Assembly (NCBI RefSeq): GCF_004123835.1
Contig: NZ_MZMU01000002.1
Span: 1 to 64,000 of the forward strand
Length of the DNA stretch: 64,000 nucleotides
Source: Rhizobium leguminosarum
Lineage (GTDB): Bacteria; Pseudomonadota; Alphaproteobacteria; Rhizobiales; Rhizobiaceae
Direction of reading: 5' to 3'
Notes under the pieces: model-generated
Database searches by the model: none
What the model was told of the DNA's origin: nothing
The model's input: only the letters and a program-made list of their open reading frames with translations
Program-made: the position numbers and the translations under genes
Shown: positions 1 through 8,142 of the stretch, in pieces
Layout: each line of letters opens with the position of its first letter
Position numbering within the stretch: position 1 is the first letter of the stretch

Positions 1-438
1 AGATTGACAAATGGACCAAAATCAAGGTCGTCACCGACAGGGAAATGAGAGCAGACCTTTTGATTCAAATTGGCGGTGCGGGGTATGCGTTAGTTCGACT
101 TGGCGCGATTAGACAACATTAGGCAATAGCACTGCCTTGTTACACACTACCGTCGCATCGCGAGGCTTTGTCTGCTGGAAACACGCACCCAGGCGCTCGT
201 GCGCGGACCGGCGGCCACATTGCTCACCTCTGACTGAAAATTGCCTTGCTGAATTGGTGCTCTTGAAAGGATATGAACTTCTGACCTATCAATCGCTGGC
301 AGAGCTTACCCTAGCCCCACTCGCGATCGTGCCCATGAAAACAGGGGCGACAGAGAATCTAGGCAAACTGTCTTCCAAGCCTTGATCATCAATGCACATG
401 GATCTAATGAGGCGCGTCAGTGGTCCTAGGAGTTTAAA
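1..438. other. No clear gene upstream of rpsU
   Basis: I see no convincing gene here. A frame open from the left edge (bases 3 to 122) begins IDKWTKIKVVT and then loses any recognisable pattern. Its first residues resemble the C-terminal end of tripartite tricarboxylate (Bug/TctC) binding proteins, so it may be the decayed 3' end of such a gene, but this rests on about ten residues. The rest carries no ORF with plausible composition. The rpsU promoter should lie in the second half; the rpsU Shine-Dalgarno (AGGAG, about 427-431) is clear. Confidence 0.3.
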
Positions 439-678
439 ATGCAAGTTCTGGTACGTGACAACAACGTTGAGCAAGCGCTCCGTTTTTTGAAAAAGAAGTT
501 GCAGCGCGAGGGCGTTTTCCGGGAGGCCCGACTTCGGGAGCGTTTTGAAAAGCCCTCCGAAAAACGAGCGCGTGAAAAGGCCGAGGGTATCAGGCGCGTC
601 CGTAAACTCGCTCGAAAAAAGCTTGAGCGGGAAAGTGGTATTTCGGCTCCCAAGAAGGCGAGAGCTTCTGGTCGCTAG
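439..678 (+). CDS. rpsU: 30S ribosomal protein S21
   Basis: Small basic protein of 79 residues that joins the 30S subunit and helps initiation. It opens with the S21 signature [20 protein letters not shown] and continues with [25 protein letters not shown] and an Arg/Lys-rich tail, matching alphaproteobacterial S21 along its length. The start is fixed by an AGGAG element eight bases before the ATG. Rhizobia often carry more than one rpsU copy; this one stands alone with no ribosomal or primase neighbours, so it is probably an accessory paralogue. A short inverted repeat (GACAGA...TCTGTC, about 689-708) follows but lacks a T-run. Confidence 0.95.
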   Translation: MQVLVRDNNVEQALRFLKKKLQREGVFREARLRERFEKPSEKRAREKAEGIRRVRKLARKKLERESGISAPKKARASGR

Positions 679-1270
679 TAGTGATCATGACAGATGTTTC
701 GTCTGTCGAGGATAGGACTTCTCGTGTCTGAGATATCCCTTTCCTGCAGGCCGTGCCGTTAAGTACAGTGTCCAATGGGAAGTTGCTCCCCGCGCCTTGA
801 TAAAGGTGTCAGGGGCGTCTTCGATCAGTTTCAGCTGGAGCGCGATGCGTGGGCCGGCTGGCTGGACTCCTCCGTTCCGGCTCAGTCGCTGATCCGCCCG
901 CTGTCATCCGGCTCTCCGATGGTCGAACAGGTTAGCTGATCGGCGGGGTGGCGGCCCGACGTGGGGCCGTGGCTCTTTGGCAATGCCGCACCTGGTCGGG
1001 CTTCTGCGCTGCTGTACCGGTGGCAAATGCCACCGAGATCGCTGAGATCGTGGATTTGTTGTTGTCGCCGTTCTTCGCTGTCGCAAACGGCGTTCGACTA
1101 CTGGGTATGACGCTTAGTCCCTCGACACCGCTGGCGAAGGAGACGAGCCGCAGCTTGCCTTTTCGCTTTGATCGAACCTCGATCACGGTAGATATAACAA
1201 ATAGCTGAGCGGGGCGGCATGACATAATCGAAGCCCACAGACCGCGAGACAGGCTGACGAGGATTTGAGA
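679..1270. other. Intergenic stretch without supported gene
   Basis: Several overlapping frames are open on both strands, but none has a recognisable domain, a good ribosome-binding site or typical composition. A 54-codon frame at 776-940 (plus) is the least unlikely, but I cannot support it. The final bases hold an ACGAGGA element that serves the next gene. Confidence 0.4.
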
Positions 1271-2077
1271 ATGACATGTTCTATCTGCATGACATGCGGT
1301 ACGCAGTTCAGCGAGAGCCCCCAACCGCCGCCAGCCTGCCCAATCTGTGAAGACGATCGTCAATTCGTGCCCCAAGCGGGCCAAGAGTGGACGGACATTG
1401 CGGCGCTTCGCCAGACGCACAGCGTCATCTGGAATGAGGAAGCGGAAGGCGTTCACAGCCTGCAGATCTCACCTTCCTTCGGAATTGGTCAGCGCGCCTT
1501 TCTCATCGAAGGACCAGACGGCTACATTCTCTGGGACTGCCTCAGCATCATCGACGAGGCCAGCAAAGCCCGAATTGCTGCCTTGGGCGGCCTGAGCGCG
1601 ATCGCAATCTCCCACCCTCATTTCTATTCGTCGATGATCGAGTGGAGCGCAGCCTGCGACAGCGTGCCGATTCATGTCCACGCTGATGACGGCGAATGGG
1701 TGCAAAGATCCACTATGGCCCTACGCCCTTGGACGGGCGAGGCGCTGCAGGTGGGCCAGGCGACCATGATTCGGTGTGGCGGCCATTTCGCCGGCAGCTC
1801 TGTGCTTCATTGTCCCTGGCTGGAAGACGGACGAGGGGCTCTCTTCGTCGGCGACACGATGCAAGTAACGGTGGATCGCAAATGGGTCAGCTTCATGCGC
1901 AGCTATCCGAACCTCATTCCGCTCAACGCGCGTACGGTGAAAGGAATCTCGCAGGCGGTGCGACCATATCGTTTTGAGGCGATTTATGGTGCATTCCCTG
2001 GGAGAACAATCGAAAGTGACGGCAACCGTACCGTGGAGCGGTCCATGGAAAGATATCTAACGGCCATTGATGGCTAG
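1271..2077 (+). CDS. Metallo-beta-lactamase-fold protein with N-terminal zinc ribbon
   Basis: A 268-residue protein. The first 30 residues hold CxxC motifs (CSICMTC, then CPIC) forming a rubredoxin-like zinc ribbon. The rest follows the metallo-beta-lactamase fold: an open strand region RAFLIEGPDGYILWDC, the metal-site variant SHPHFYSSMIEW (His115, His117) in place of HxHxDH, GGHFAGSS, and FVGDTMQV near residue 195. Tyr-Ser replaces the usual Asp-His, so the dinuclear site is altered and hydrolase activity is uncertain; the substrate is unknown. I prefer ATG 1271 over TTG 1265 because GAGGA then sits eight bases upstream. It stands alone. Confidence 0.75.
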   Translation: MTCSICMTCGTQFSESPQPPPACPICEDDRQFVPQAGQEWTDIAALRQTHSVIWNEEAEGVHSLQISPSFGIGQRAFLIEGPDGYILWDCLSIIDEASKARIAALGGLSAIAISHPHFYSSMIEWSAACDSVPIHVHADDGEWVQRSTMALRPWTGEALQVGQATMIRCGGHFAGSSVLHCPWLEDGRGALFVGDTMQVTVDRKWVSFMRSYPNLIPLNARTVKGISQAVRPYRFEAIYGAFPGRTIESDGNRTVERSMERYLTAIDG

Positions 2078-2243
2078 GGATACCCCGATCACTCGCGAAC
2101 AGGCCGCCGTTGCCGCGGCACTAGCGAACCAAGTTACCGATGCGATGAAATAGCATTCGGTTTCGGGGACAACAACCGCCGCCTTGAAACGGATTGAACT
2201 GGCGCGCCATCAAATTGCGCCGTGAACGGGAATCATGACGTGC

Positions 2244-2819
2244 TCAGCGCTCAAACCGCTCCAGCATTATCCTCAATTGCGCATTCTGAAGTTGAAGTTT
2301 GCGAGCCAACTGGTCGCGCAGCAGCCTGATCTCCTCATCGAGGGTTTGTACCTCATCGGAAAAAGTGGGTACGCTTGTTGGAAGCTGCGGAGAGACTTCA
2401 ACTGACTTGACTACGCTGGCTTCTTGGCTGCGTTTTTTCTTGGCGCTCGGTCTCTTCTTGAACGAAGAGAATGTCAGCGCTTCGTGAGTTGGAGTGGTTG
2501 TGAAATCGGCGCCATCGGATAAGGCAGGACCAGCGGCATCCACGAGCCTGGCGCTTTCGAGGTCGATCTTCCCCTGCACACGGCCCCCGTTTGCGGAATC
2601 CTCCGGTACTGGCATTCTCGCATCGGATTGATCGGCAGATTGTGGCTCCGCTTCCACCAGCCGGTCACTAGAAATTTGCGTATTGTCGGTTGCTGCCTGA
2701 ACAGGCTCGGGGCTCACCCCCTCTTCCAATTTCACATCGTCGATGACGCCGTCTTGCTGTTCTTTCGAACCCCGCCGCCTGGACGTCAGTCGCGCAAGAA
2801 ATTTCCAAGGTGACGCCAT
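2244..2819 (-). CDS. SyrB-associated rhizobial protein with C-terminal coiled coil
   Basis: A 191-residue protein with a short basic N-terminus (MASPWKFLARLTSRRR), a long low-complexity acidic middle and a C-terminal amphipathic segment, LDEEIRLLRDQLARKLQLQN, likely a coiled coil. The pattern matches an uncharacterised rhizobial family usually encoded beside SyrB-like regulators, as here: the SyrB-like gene ends 128 bp upstream on the same strand and has a similar C-terminal ENxxLRxLLxxKL...N helix. I infer a DNA-associated or oligomerising accessory role; nothing in the sequence shows a catalytic function. Confidence 0.7.
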   Translation of the reverse strand: MASPWKFLARLTSRRRGSKEQQDGVIDDVKLEEGVSPEPVQAATDNTQISSDRLVEAEPQSADQSDARMPVPEDSANGGRVQGKIDLESARLVDAAGPALSDGADFTTTPTHEALTFSSFKKRPSAKKKRSQEASVVKSVEVSPQLPTSVPTFSDEVQTLDEEIRLLRDQLARKLQLQNAQLRIMLERFER

Positions 2820-2947
2820 TGTTTATACCTCGCGTTCTACCTCGCATGCAGGTTGCGAGCTTGAGCTTTGGCGGCGGGATGACCGCCACCAAATCGCACA
2901 TCTCAAACGAGCACAGAAATGCGGCCAGCGATTGGCCGCGCCTGGGA

Positions 2948-3631
2948 TCAACTGAGGTTGAGCCGCTTACGCAGATCTGCATTTTCGGCACGGAGTTTCG
3001 CCGAGAGCAATTTGCGCAGTCGCTGATTTTCTTCTTCCAACTGCAGAAGATCCGCCATCTCGTCGATTGCAGCAGCCGGTGCTGCAGTCGCTGGCTGCAC
3101 AGCCTTCGGACCGCGTCTCACAGGGGTTTTTTTGGCGCTGACCGCGACCTCAATCGACTTCGGCTTACGTCCTCTCGTCTGCTTGCCGCGCTTGCCAGCT
3201 GTGGTGTTCAAAGCAGCGGCTGGTTCCGCAGCAAGTTCGACTGACGCCGTTTCGGGTGCCGCCTTCTTGGCGCGAGGTTTCCGCTGTTTCTTTGGAGCAT
3301 CTATCCCTGCGACGACAGAAGCCGGCGCGTCATTACTTGTTGTCGTGTCGTTTTCGTCAGCCATGATTGTCTCCTGTGTAGCCGTTGCAGTTGTCGGATG
3401 CCCGATTGACGGTGTCAACAACGGCCCCGTTCGTTTCACTATGGGTAAGGAGACCTCGCTGTCGGATGCTCCGATTTGCTCGTCCCGCGTTAGGAATGGC
3501 ATTGCGTCTTCCTGAACATCTCGAGCAACGGACTTGAGATCCATGTTGCCCCAGATCGAGTTCGAGTTGGGATCGGTTTTTCTCCGCCCGGATTTATACT
3601 CAACAACGAAACTGCGTTGAATCTTTTTCAC
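2948..3631 (-). CDS. SyrB-like transcriptional regulator
   Basis: A 227-residue protein of the SyrB family, named from Sinorhizobium where SyrB affects symbiotic exopolysaccharide/syrM regulation. The N-terminal block has RSFVVEYKSGRR and SIWGNMDLKSVARDVQEDA. A basic Ala/Lys/Arg-rich linker with AT-hook-like stretches (GRKP) follows, and the C-terminal coiled coil ends ENADLRKRLNLS. The conserved N-terminal block begins upstream of the internal ATG at 3364, so I place the start at GTG 3631, preceded by GAGG about eight bases upstream. DNA binding is inferred from family and composition; the target is unknown. Confidence 0.7.
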   Translation of the reverse strand: MKKIQRSFVVEYKSGRRKTDPNSNSIWGNMDLKSVARDVQEDAMPFLTRDEQIGASDSEVSLPIVKRTGPLLTPSIGHPTTATATQETIMADENDTTTSNDAPASVVAGIDAPKKQRKPRAKKAAPETASVELAAEPAAALNTTAGKRGKQTRGRKPKSIEVAVSAKKTPVRRGPKAVQPATAAPAAAIDEMADLLQLEEENQRLRKLLSAKLRAENADLRKRLNLS

Positions 3632-3939
3632 GAAATTTAGCCTCGAAATTTCCGCGGTGATGTAGCAGCGAAGTGTTTCGCATCGCAACAAGCCCTGCTG
3701 ATAGCGATTGCTGCATTGGCGGTCTAGACCCACAGTGCTCTCGGTCGTCACGTGCGTGGGCAGTCTTAGCGGGATCCGCGTTGGTTTCGGACCTAAATTC
3801 ATAGAGTTCGAGAAATCCGCATGGATTCGCAGGATCCTCGTGCCCTTGTTTGAGATGACGATTTGAAGATTTTCAGCGCAGATGCTAACGAGCAATTTGA
3901 TCCCTGCAGGCAGCGCACAGCGAGGCCGTGTATTGAAAA
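3632..3939. other. Intergenic, no supported gene
   Basis: Space between the leftward SyrB-like gene and the rightward Ku remnants. The minus frame stays open upstream of GTG 3631 but has no family resemblance there. I see no RNA gene or repeat. Confidence 0.4.
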
Positions 3940-4170
3940 CAGCGGTCTCGAAGGTTTAGCCACACTCTGCACGGGGTCGGCTTGTTGGCGTATAGCCTCG
4001 AAGCCCAGCGACCTTCTGCAGGCGCTACGCGAAAGCGCCGGCCTGGGGCAAAAGAGGCCCAACCCAAACGTACCGCGGCCAACGCCAACAAGGGTGCGGG
4101 TCGTGAGAAAGCCGCAAAGCCGGTAACGAAGTCCAAGCCCGCCGCGGCGCCGACGCGCCGGGCCGGCTGA
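3940..4170 (+). pseudogene. 3' remnant of a Ku gene (basic C-terminal tail)
   Basis: Two frames together look like the C-terminal end of a bacterial Ku protein. One gives PSDLLQALRESAG, like the Ku C-terminal helix. After a frame change near 4025 the other gives a Lys/Ala/Arg-rich tail (KEAQPKRTAANANKGAGREK and onward) ending at TGA 4168-4170. Fifteen bases later a second, clearly Ku-derived gene begins, matching the tandem ku arrangement known from rhizobia. The core of the protein is missing, so this cannot be functional. Assignment rests on tail composition and context. Confidence 0.45.
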
Positions 4171-4185
4171 TCGGAGGAAGTTGCC

Positions 4186-4547
4186 ATGGCAGTTCAGCTC
4201 TCCTTGGTCACCTGCCCGGTGCAGATGATGCCGGCAACCTCCGAGAACGAGAAGGTCCGTTTCCACACGCTCAATCGCGAGACCCAAAACCGGGTCGTCA
4301 GCCATTATGTGGAGTCCGTCACCGGCAACTGATCAAAAAGCAGACCCAGGACTGGACGCCGAAACTGGTCGTCGACCCGGTGCAGGATCGGCTCATCGAG
4401 ATCATCAACACGAAGAAGAAGGCACTCAAGAAGCCGTCGAAGAGCACGACCAAGGCTCCCGCATCGTCACCGCGACCCAACAACGTCGTCAACATCATGG
4501 ATGCTTTGAAGAAGTCGGTTGCGGCGGAAAACCGGACCAGTAAATGA
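4186..4547 (+). pseudogene. Internally deleted Ku (non-homologous end joining)
   Basis: Bacterial Ku binds DNA ends as a ring-shaped homodimer and recruits LigD. The N-terminal 48 residues are intact (LSLVTCPVQMMPATSENEKV, then RFHTLNRETQNRV) and stop at TGA 4330-4332 just after ESVTGN. The next bases, in a different frame, encode the Ku C-terminus: WTPKLVVDPVQDRLIEIINT, a Lys-rich linker, then NNVVNIMDALKKSVAAENR, ending at TGA 4545-4547. About 150-180 residues of the ring domain are therefore deleted at the junction near 4330. The start ATG 4186 has GGAGG six bases upstream. It overlaps the ligD stub by four bases, as in an ancestral ku-ligD operon. Confidence 0.85.
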
Positions 4548-4774
4548 GCAGACGTGCCAAACCGCTGCTCCAGGACGATCAGGTTGCCAAATCTCAGCCA
4601 CGTCGGCGCCGCGATCCGGCGCAACCGCACCTGCCGTTCGATCCCATGCCCGACCGTGTGGAGCCATGCCTGGCGCTGCTGAAGGCAATAGCGCCCATGG
4701 GGCCGGACTGGGCCTTCGAGGTGAAGTGGGATGGTTACCGCCTCGCGATCCATATCGATACAAAACCGACATAA
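4544..4774 (+). pseudogene. Truncated LigD (ATP-dependent DNA ligase) N-terminus
   Basis: Seventy-six residues survive of a protein normally of about 800. They cover the start of the adenylation domain: VEPCLALLKAIAPMGPDWAF followed by [12 protein letters not shown], where Lys61 in VKWDGYR is the nucleotide-accepting lysine of ligase motif I. The frame stops soon after at TAA 4772-4774, where sequence from a cold-shock gene begins, so nearly all of the ligase, the polymerase and the phosphoesterase modules are absent. The ATG overlaps the ku stop (ATGA). No end-joining activity is possible from this locus. Confidence 0.85.
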
Positions 4775-4874
4775 GGGATTTGGCTTCATCACTCCAAAGA
4801 ATGGAGGAGCGGATGTATTCGTTCACGTGTCTGCTTTGCAGCGAAGAACCGTTCTTGTTACGCCCCCAGAATGA
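4773..4874 (+). pseudogene. Cold-shock protein fragment
   Basis: The frame from 4773 reads [20 protein letters not shown] followed by ALQRR, which contains RNP1 (KGFGFI) and RNP2 (VFVHVS) of the CspA-type cold-shock domain. It then runs into unrelated sequence and stops at 4872-4874. The N-terminal strand (MxxGTVKWFN) and the C-terminal third of the domain are missing. The fragment begins exactly where ligD homology stops, so the two were joined by a deletion or recombination. Confidence 0.75.
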
Positions 4875-4882
4875 GGTCTTCC

Positions 4883-5640
4883 TCAAGCCCCCGCCATTAT
4901 CCCTTTCAGTCGCACCGCAATTGTCGCAATCTCCGGCGGCGAGGCATCGAGCCGCTTGAGCTCCGCGTCGAGCAGTACCGGCACGCTCGCTCCTTCCGGC
5001 AGCGCCGCCAGCGCCACTGCCCGTCGAGCCAATAGGGCTCTTTCCTCCCGCCAAAGAACGACATCGCCAGCAACGGCTTGCCCTTGCGGTCGGCGCCATA
5101 TTGGAACTGCACATACTTGCCGCCCAAGACCGGGCTGATTTGGGCCACTTTGACTTCCCGAAGATCCAGCGTGGTTTCCCGCAGCGCCAACCGGCGACTG
5201 CGATCGCTCCTGACACCCCCCGCGAAGAGGGCAATCCCTGCTGCCGCAATCCCCAGCACAAGGGCGCTGTCCACGAGAGTGCGGTTCCACAGCATGTTTA
5301 GCCCCAGCGACAGCGCCGCTCGGTTGGGCTGCGATGCCGAACGCACCACGTCGACCTCATAGTCGCCGGTGTGGAAATTCACGAACATCAATTCGATATC
5401 GTGCTCCACGCTTTTGCCTTCGATTTCATAGGCGACATGGGCTGAGCAATCGACGAACACCACCCGCCGCGCATGGCATTCCCCATCAGTGATCGTCGCG
5501 TCGGGTACCGCCACCGGATCGCTCCCACCAGCCAGTCATTGACCACGCCCGGCGCCTGCCACACCCCGATGAACCCCGCCACCGCCAGCATCATCAGCCC
5601 CCCGAGATAGGAAAATACCCCCGGCGCGGCCGCTCAAGGC
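4883..5640 (-). pseudogene. Frameshifted membrane protein, function unknown
   Basis: Three minus-strand frames join into one protein. The N-terminal part near 5640-5535 has a hydrophobic helix (YLGGLMMLAVAGFIGVWQAP) followed by GVVNDWLVG. A second part (5515-5035) has ATITDGECHARRVVFVDCSA, a second membrane segment (LVDSALVLGIAAAGIALFAG) and LGGKYVQFQYGADRKGKP. A third part (5030-4883) ends SPPEIATIAVRLKGIMAGA. Frame breaks fall near 5530 and 5025. I do not recognise a characterised family; the layout suggests an inner-membrane protein with a periplasmic domain between two helices. Two breaks argue for genuine decay. Confidence 0.6.
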
Positions 5641-5858
5641 TATCCGAGCTCCCGGGCGACCCATGCGCGAACTCGTCGCTGCCCCCGCTCGGCAGGTTGG
5701 TATCCCGTTCGCCAAGGCTTGCAGATCGCCGGTGAGATCGAAAACGCGACTGCTGTCAGCCACTCGACAGGATACCGCGGTTCGCAGGCGGATCGGCAGC
5801 ATACCATGCGTAAAATTGTACAAGGCGCCTATTCGAACCCTTGAATATTGGATTTTAG

Positions 5859-5885
5859 CCATCCATATACCATCCATATGGATGG
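5859..5885. promoter_or_regulatory. Palindromic operator candidate before the RHH gene
   Basis: A perfect 16-bp palindrome, CCATCCATATGGATGG (5870-5885), ends ten bases before the RHH start. An extra copy of its left half (CCATCCATA, 5859-5867) lies just upstream. Ribbon-helix-helix dimers bind short symmetric or tandem half-sites, and autoregulation is common, so this is a likely binding site of the downstream regulator. That link is inferred. Confidence 0.55.
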
Positions 5886-5894
5886 AGAATGATC

Positions 5895-6314
5895 ATGGCG
5901 GATAGTATACGCAGGCTTGCCGATAAGGGAACTGAATCGGAAAAGATCACAATTAATCTTGGCTATGTCGATCTCGGTCGCATCGACCTCCTCGTTCAGG
6001 AGGGATTCTACTCAAATCGCACGGACTTCATCCGCACGGCGATCCGGAACCAGCTTGGCATTGAAGGCGAGGTAGTAAAGCAATCCATTGTCCGTCACAC
6101 GCTCGAACTCGGACTGCGCGACTACAGCAGTACCGACTTGGAGTCCGTCAAAGCGGCTGGAGAAAGACTGCACATCAAGGTGGTGGGCCTCGTCCGTATC
6201 GCTTCGGACGTAACGCCAGACCTCGCTCTTGCGACAATCGAAACCATCACCGTGCTCGGCGCGCTTCAGGCCAGCGCGGAACTGAAATCCGCGCTCGCAG
6301 AGCGCATCCGATAA
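5895..6314 (+). CDS. CopG/ribbon-helix-helix family regulator
   Basis: A 139-residue protein. Residues about 15-55 (KITINLGYVDLGRIDLLVQE, GFYSNRTDFIRTAIRNQL) fit the ribbon-helix-helix fold: a beta strand with alternating residues, then two helices with the SNRTDFIRxAI turn. The remainder is an uncharacterised C-terminal domain with VGLVRIASDVTPDLALATIE. It probably represses its own operon through the palindrome directly upstream and may respond to a polyester or storage-granule signal, since the next gene 31 bp downstream is a PHB-depolymerase-type esterase. ATG 5895 is preferred to 5889 on spacing to GGAGAA. Confidence 0.8.
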   Translation: MADSIRRLADKGTESEKITINLGYVDLGRIDLLVQEGFYSNRTDFIRTAIRNQLGIEGEVVKQSIVRHTLELGLRDYSSTDLESVKAAGERLHIKVVGLVRIASDVTPDLALATIETITVLGALQASAELKSALAERIR

Positions 6315-6345
6315 GCTGATCGCACCGTCAACAAGGATACTACCC

Positions 6346-7605
6346 ATGAACGATGAATTTGCTGCGGCCATGCGCCGGGCAACGCTCTTCACGCGTGCCT
6401 CGAACCCTTCGGAAGCCACCCGAGTGATCCTGGATACTCTTGCCGGGCGAACAGTCTCAGGCGAACCTGGAACGGCGGTTTCCGACATCATGCCCCCGCC
6501 CGCGAAATCGCGCCCGAAGCCATTTCCGGTAGATCCCCACGCCCAGCTCATAGAGCCTGCGGCAAAACCGGAATCCACTCTTGCCGAGACGGATACTTTT
6601 CAACGATCGCCGCGGGTGCGACGGCCGCTGGGAGACACGCTCAGGATCCTCAGTGAAGGACGCTCGGCGGCCGGGAAGCTCCCATCATTTTCAGGCGGCG
6701 GCCTTCCCGGAATGACACGACGCTCCCTCAAGCCTGTAATCCCGGACGGCGCACAATATCTGGCACGCTCTTTTACGTGTGCCGCTGGCAAGCGAAGCTA
6801 CAAGCTCTACGTTCCGGCCTCTGCTCCAGTCGTGCCGCGAGGCCTCGTCATCATGCTGCATGGTTGCAAGCAGGATCCCGACGACTTCGCGATTGGAACC
6901 GGCATGAACGCCACGGCCGAGGCACACGGCCTGTTAGTGGCCTATCCCGGCCAGACGGGTGCAGACAACACATCATCTTGCTGGAACTGGTTTCGGCCGC
7001 TGGATCAGAGACGCGGCGCTGGCGAGCCTGCGATCATCGCCGGCATTACGGAAGAGATCATTCGCGACTTCGGGCTCGATCGCAGCCGGATCTTCGTTGC
7101 GGGCCTGTCTGCCGGCGGAGCGATGGCGGCGGTGATGGCCGAGGCCTATCCTGATCTCTATGCAGCGGTGGGAATCCATTCCGGGTTGGCTTGCGGATCG
7201 GCCAACGACGTCGTTTCAGCATTCACCGCTATGCGTGGGGAAGGCAGTCTCATCCCTCGGAGAACTCCGAAAGATTTAGACCCGGCATGCCGGGTCCGTA
7301 CGATCGTTTTCCAGGGCGACGCTGACCGGACGGTCCATCGCTCCAACGCCGATCGGATCGTCGCGGCGTCAACCCCATCTGTGCCTGGTGGCGCAGCGAG
7401 CAAGACCGGCCGTTCGGCTGGCGGCCTGACCTATGAAACAACCGTTCTCACGGACGAGAAAGGAAGGCCGGCATTGGAATACTGGCTGGTGAACGGCGCG
7501 GGGCATGCGTGGTCAGGCGGACATGCCGACGGGTCATATACAGATCCTCGAGGGCCGAGCGCCACAACAGAAATGGTCCGCTTCTTCCTCGATCAATGTG
7601 AATGA
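6346..7605 (+). CDS. PHB depolymerase family esterase
   Basis: A 419-residue alpha/beta hydrolase of the LpqC/poly(3-hydroxybutyrate) depolymerase family. Residues 1-130 are a Pro-rich, poorly conserved region without a clear signal peptide. The catalytic domain runs from about 145: LVIMLHGCKQDPDDFAIGTG (oxyanion region), YPGQTGADNTSSCWNWF, the nucleophile elbow GLSAGGAMA with Ser255, and GAGHAWSGG with catalytic His387. Family members cut medium-chain polyesters or feruloyl-type esters. The lack of a visible export signal suggests intracellular polyhydroxyalkanoate turnover. It forms an operon with the upstream RHH regulator. Confidence 0.85.
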   Translation: MNDEFAAAMRRATLFTRASNPSEATRVILDTLAGRTVSGEPGTAVSDIMPPPAKSRPKPFPVDPHAQLIEPAAKPESTLAETDTFQRSPRVRRPLGDTLRILSEGRSAAGKLPSFSGGGLPGMTRRSLKPVIPDGAQYLARSFTCAAGKRSYKLYVPASAPVVPRGLVIMLHGCKQDPDDFAIGTGMNATAEAHGLLVAYPGQTGADNTSSCWNWFRPLDQRRGAGEPAIIAGITEEIIRDFGLDRSRIFVAGLSAGGAMAAVMAEAYPDLYAAVGIHSGLACGSANDVVSAFTAMRGEGSLIPRRTPKDLDPACRVRTIVFQGDADRTVHRSNADRIVAASTPSVPGGAASKTGRSAGGLTYETTVLTDEKGRPALEYWLVNGAGHAWSGGHADGSYTDPRGPSATTEMVRFFLDQCE

Positions 7606-7685
7606 TGATCGACTGGCTGTCACGTGGCCAAGCCCTTTCTCTGATGTCTCAAATTGCCCTCCGTTAGGTTTAGCCGGTAAATACA

Positions 7686-8037
7686 ATGCGATTTTCCGCT
7701 AACGATTTCAGCGAGTGCTGCCGTTTGCCAAAGCGATTGCGCGATCGAACACCCAAGGCGGCCCAGACCGTCACGGACGAGCAATGGTCGGCAGTGCGAC
7801 GCGCCGCCCCGTGAATTGGACAAGGTTCTCGATGGTGGTGGCCCAAAGCAAGAAGCCGTCGTCCGGGCCGCGGCCGAATTACGCCTGACCACCCGCCAAG
7901 TCTACAATCTGCTCGCACGCTATCGCACTGCGTGAACGCTAACGGCGTTGCTGCCGCGCACCCCCGAAACCCGGCGCTCGCGGCTTTCGGCCGAAGTGGA
8001 GGCGATCATCACGCCTCCGCTTCCGAGAGATCCTCTG
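7686..8037 (+). pseudogene. Transposase N-terminal remnant (Mu/TniA-like integrase type)
   Basis: Three pieces, separated by stops near 7811 and 7933, resemble the N-terminal DNA-binding part of rve-type transposases. They read AQTVTDEQWSAVRRAAP, then VVRAAAELRLTTRQVYNLLA followed by RYR, then TLTALLPRTPETRRSRLSAE followed by VEAII. The helix-turn-helix LRLTTRQVYNLLARYR is the most telling. The catalytic DDE domain is absent and no terminal repeats are visible. Confidence 0.55.
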
Positions 8038-8142
8038 GTATTCGATTTAACTGGCGCCGGAATCAGCCTGCAGTCACTGGCTGATTCGCATGCGTATTTT
8101 GATTACGCGAATGACGGATTTGCAGAGCATCTTCATCCTTGA
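8038..8142 (+). pseudogene. Fragment of RTX/hemolysin-type calcium-binding protein
   Basis: The frame reads VFDLTGAGISLQSLADSHAY followed by FDYANDGFAEHLHP and a stop. This matches the motif LDLDGDGIxLxSLxxSxAxFDxDNDGFAE found near the C-terminus of large secreted RTX/hemolysin-type calcium-binding proteins. It is fused in frame to the transposase remnant just upstream and stops after about 35 residues, so it is a scrap left by rearrangement. Confidence 0.5.

Noticed and set aside
932..1456. A 174-codon minus-strand frame overlapping the metallo-beta-lactamase-fold gene
   Set aside because: It overlaps the real gene's 5' end, has no domain pattern and no ribosome-binding site; it is a shadow frame.
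2070..2153. A 27-codon ORF (MARDTPITREQAA) overlapping the end of the metallo-beta-lactamase-fold gene
   Set aside because: Too short and without homology or a clear ribosome-binding site; the coupling-like overlap alone is not enough.
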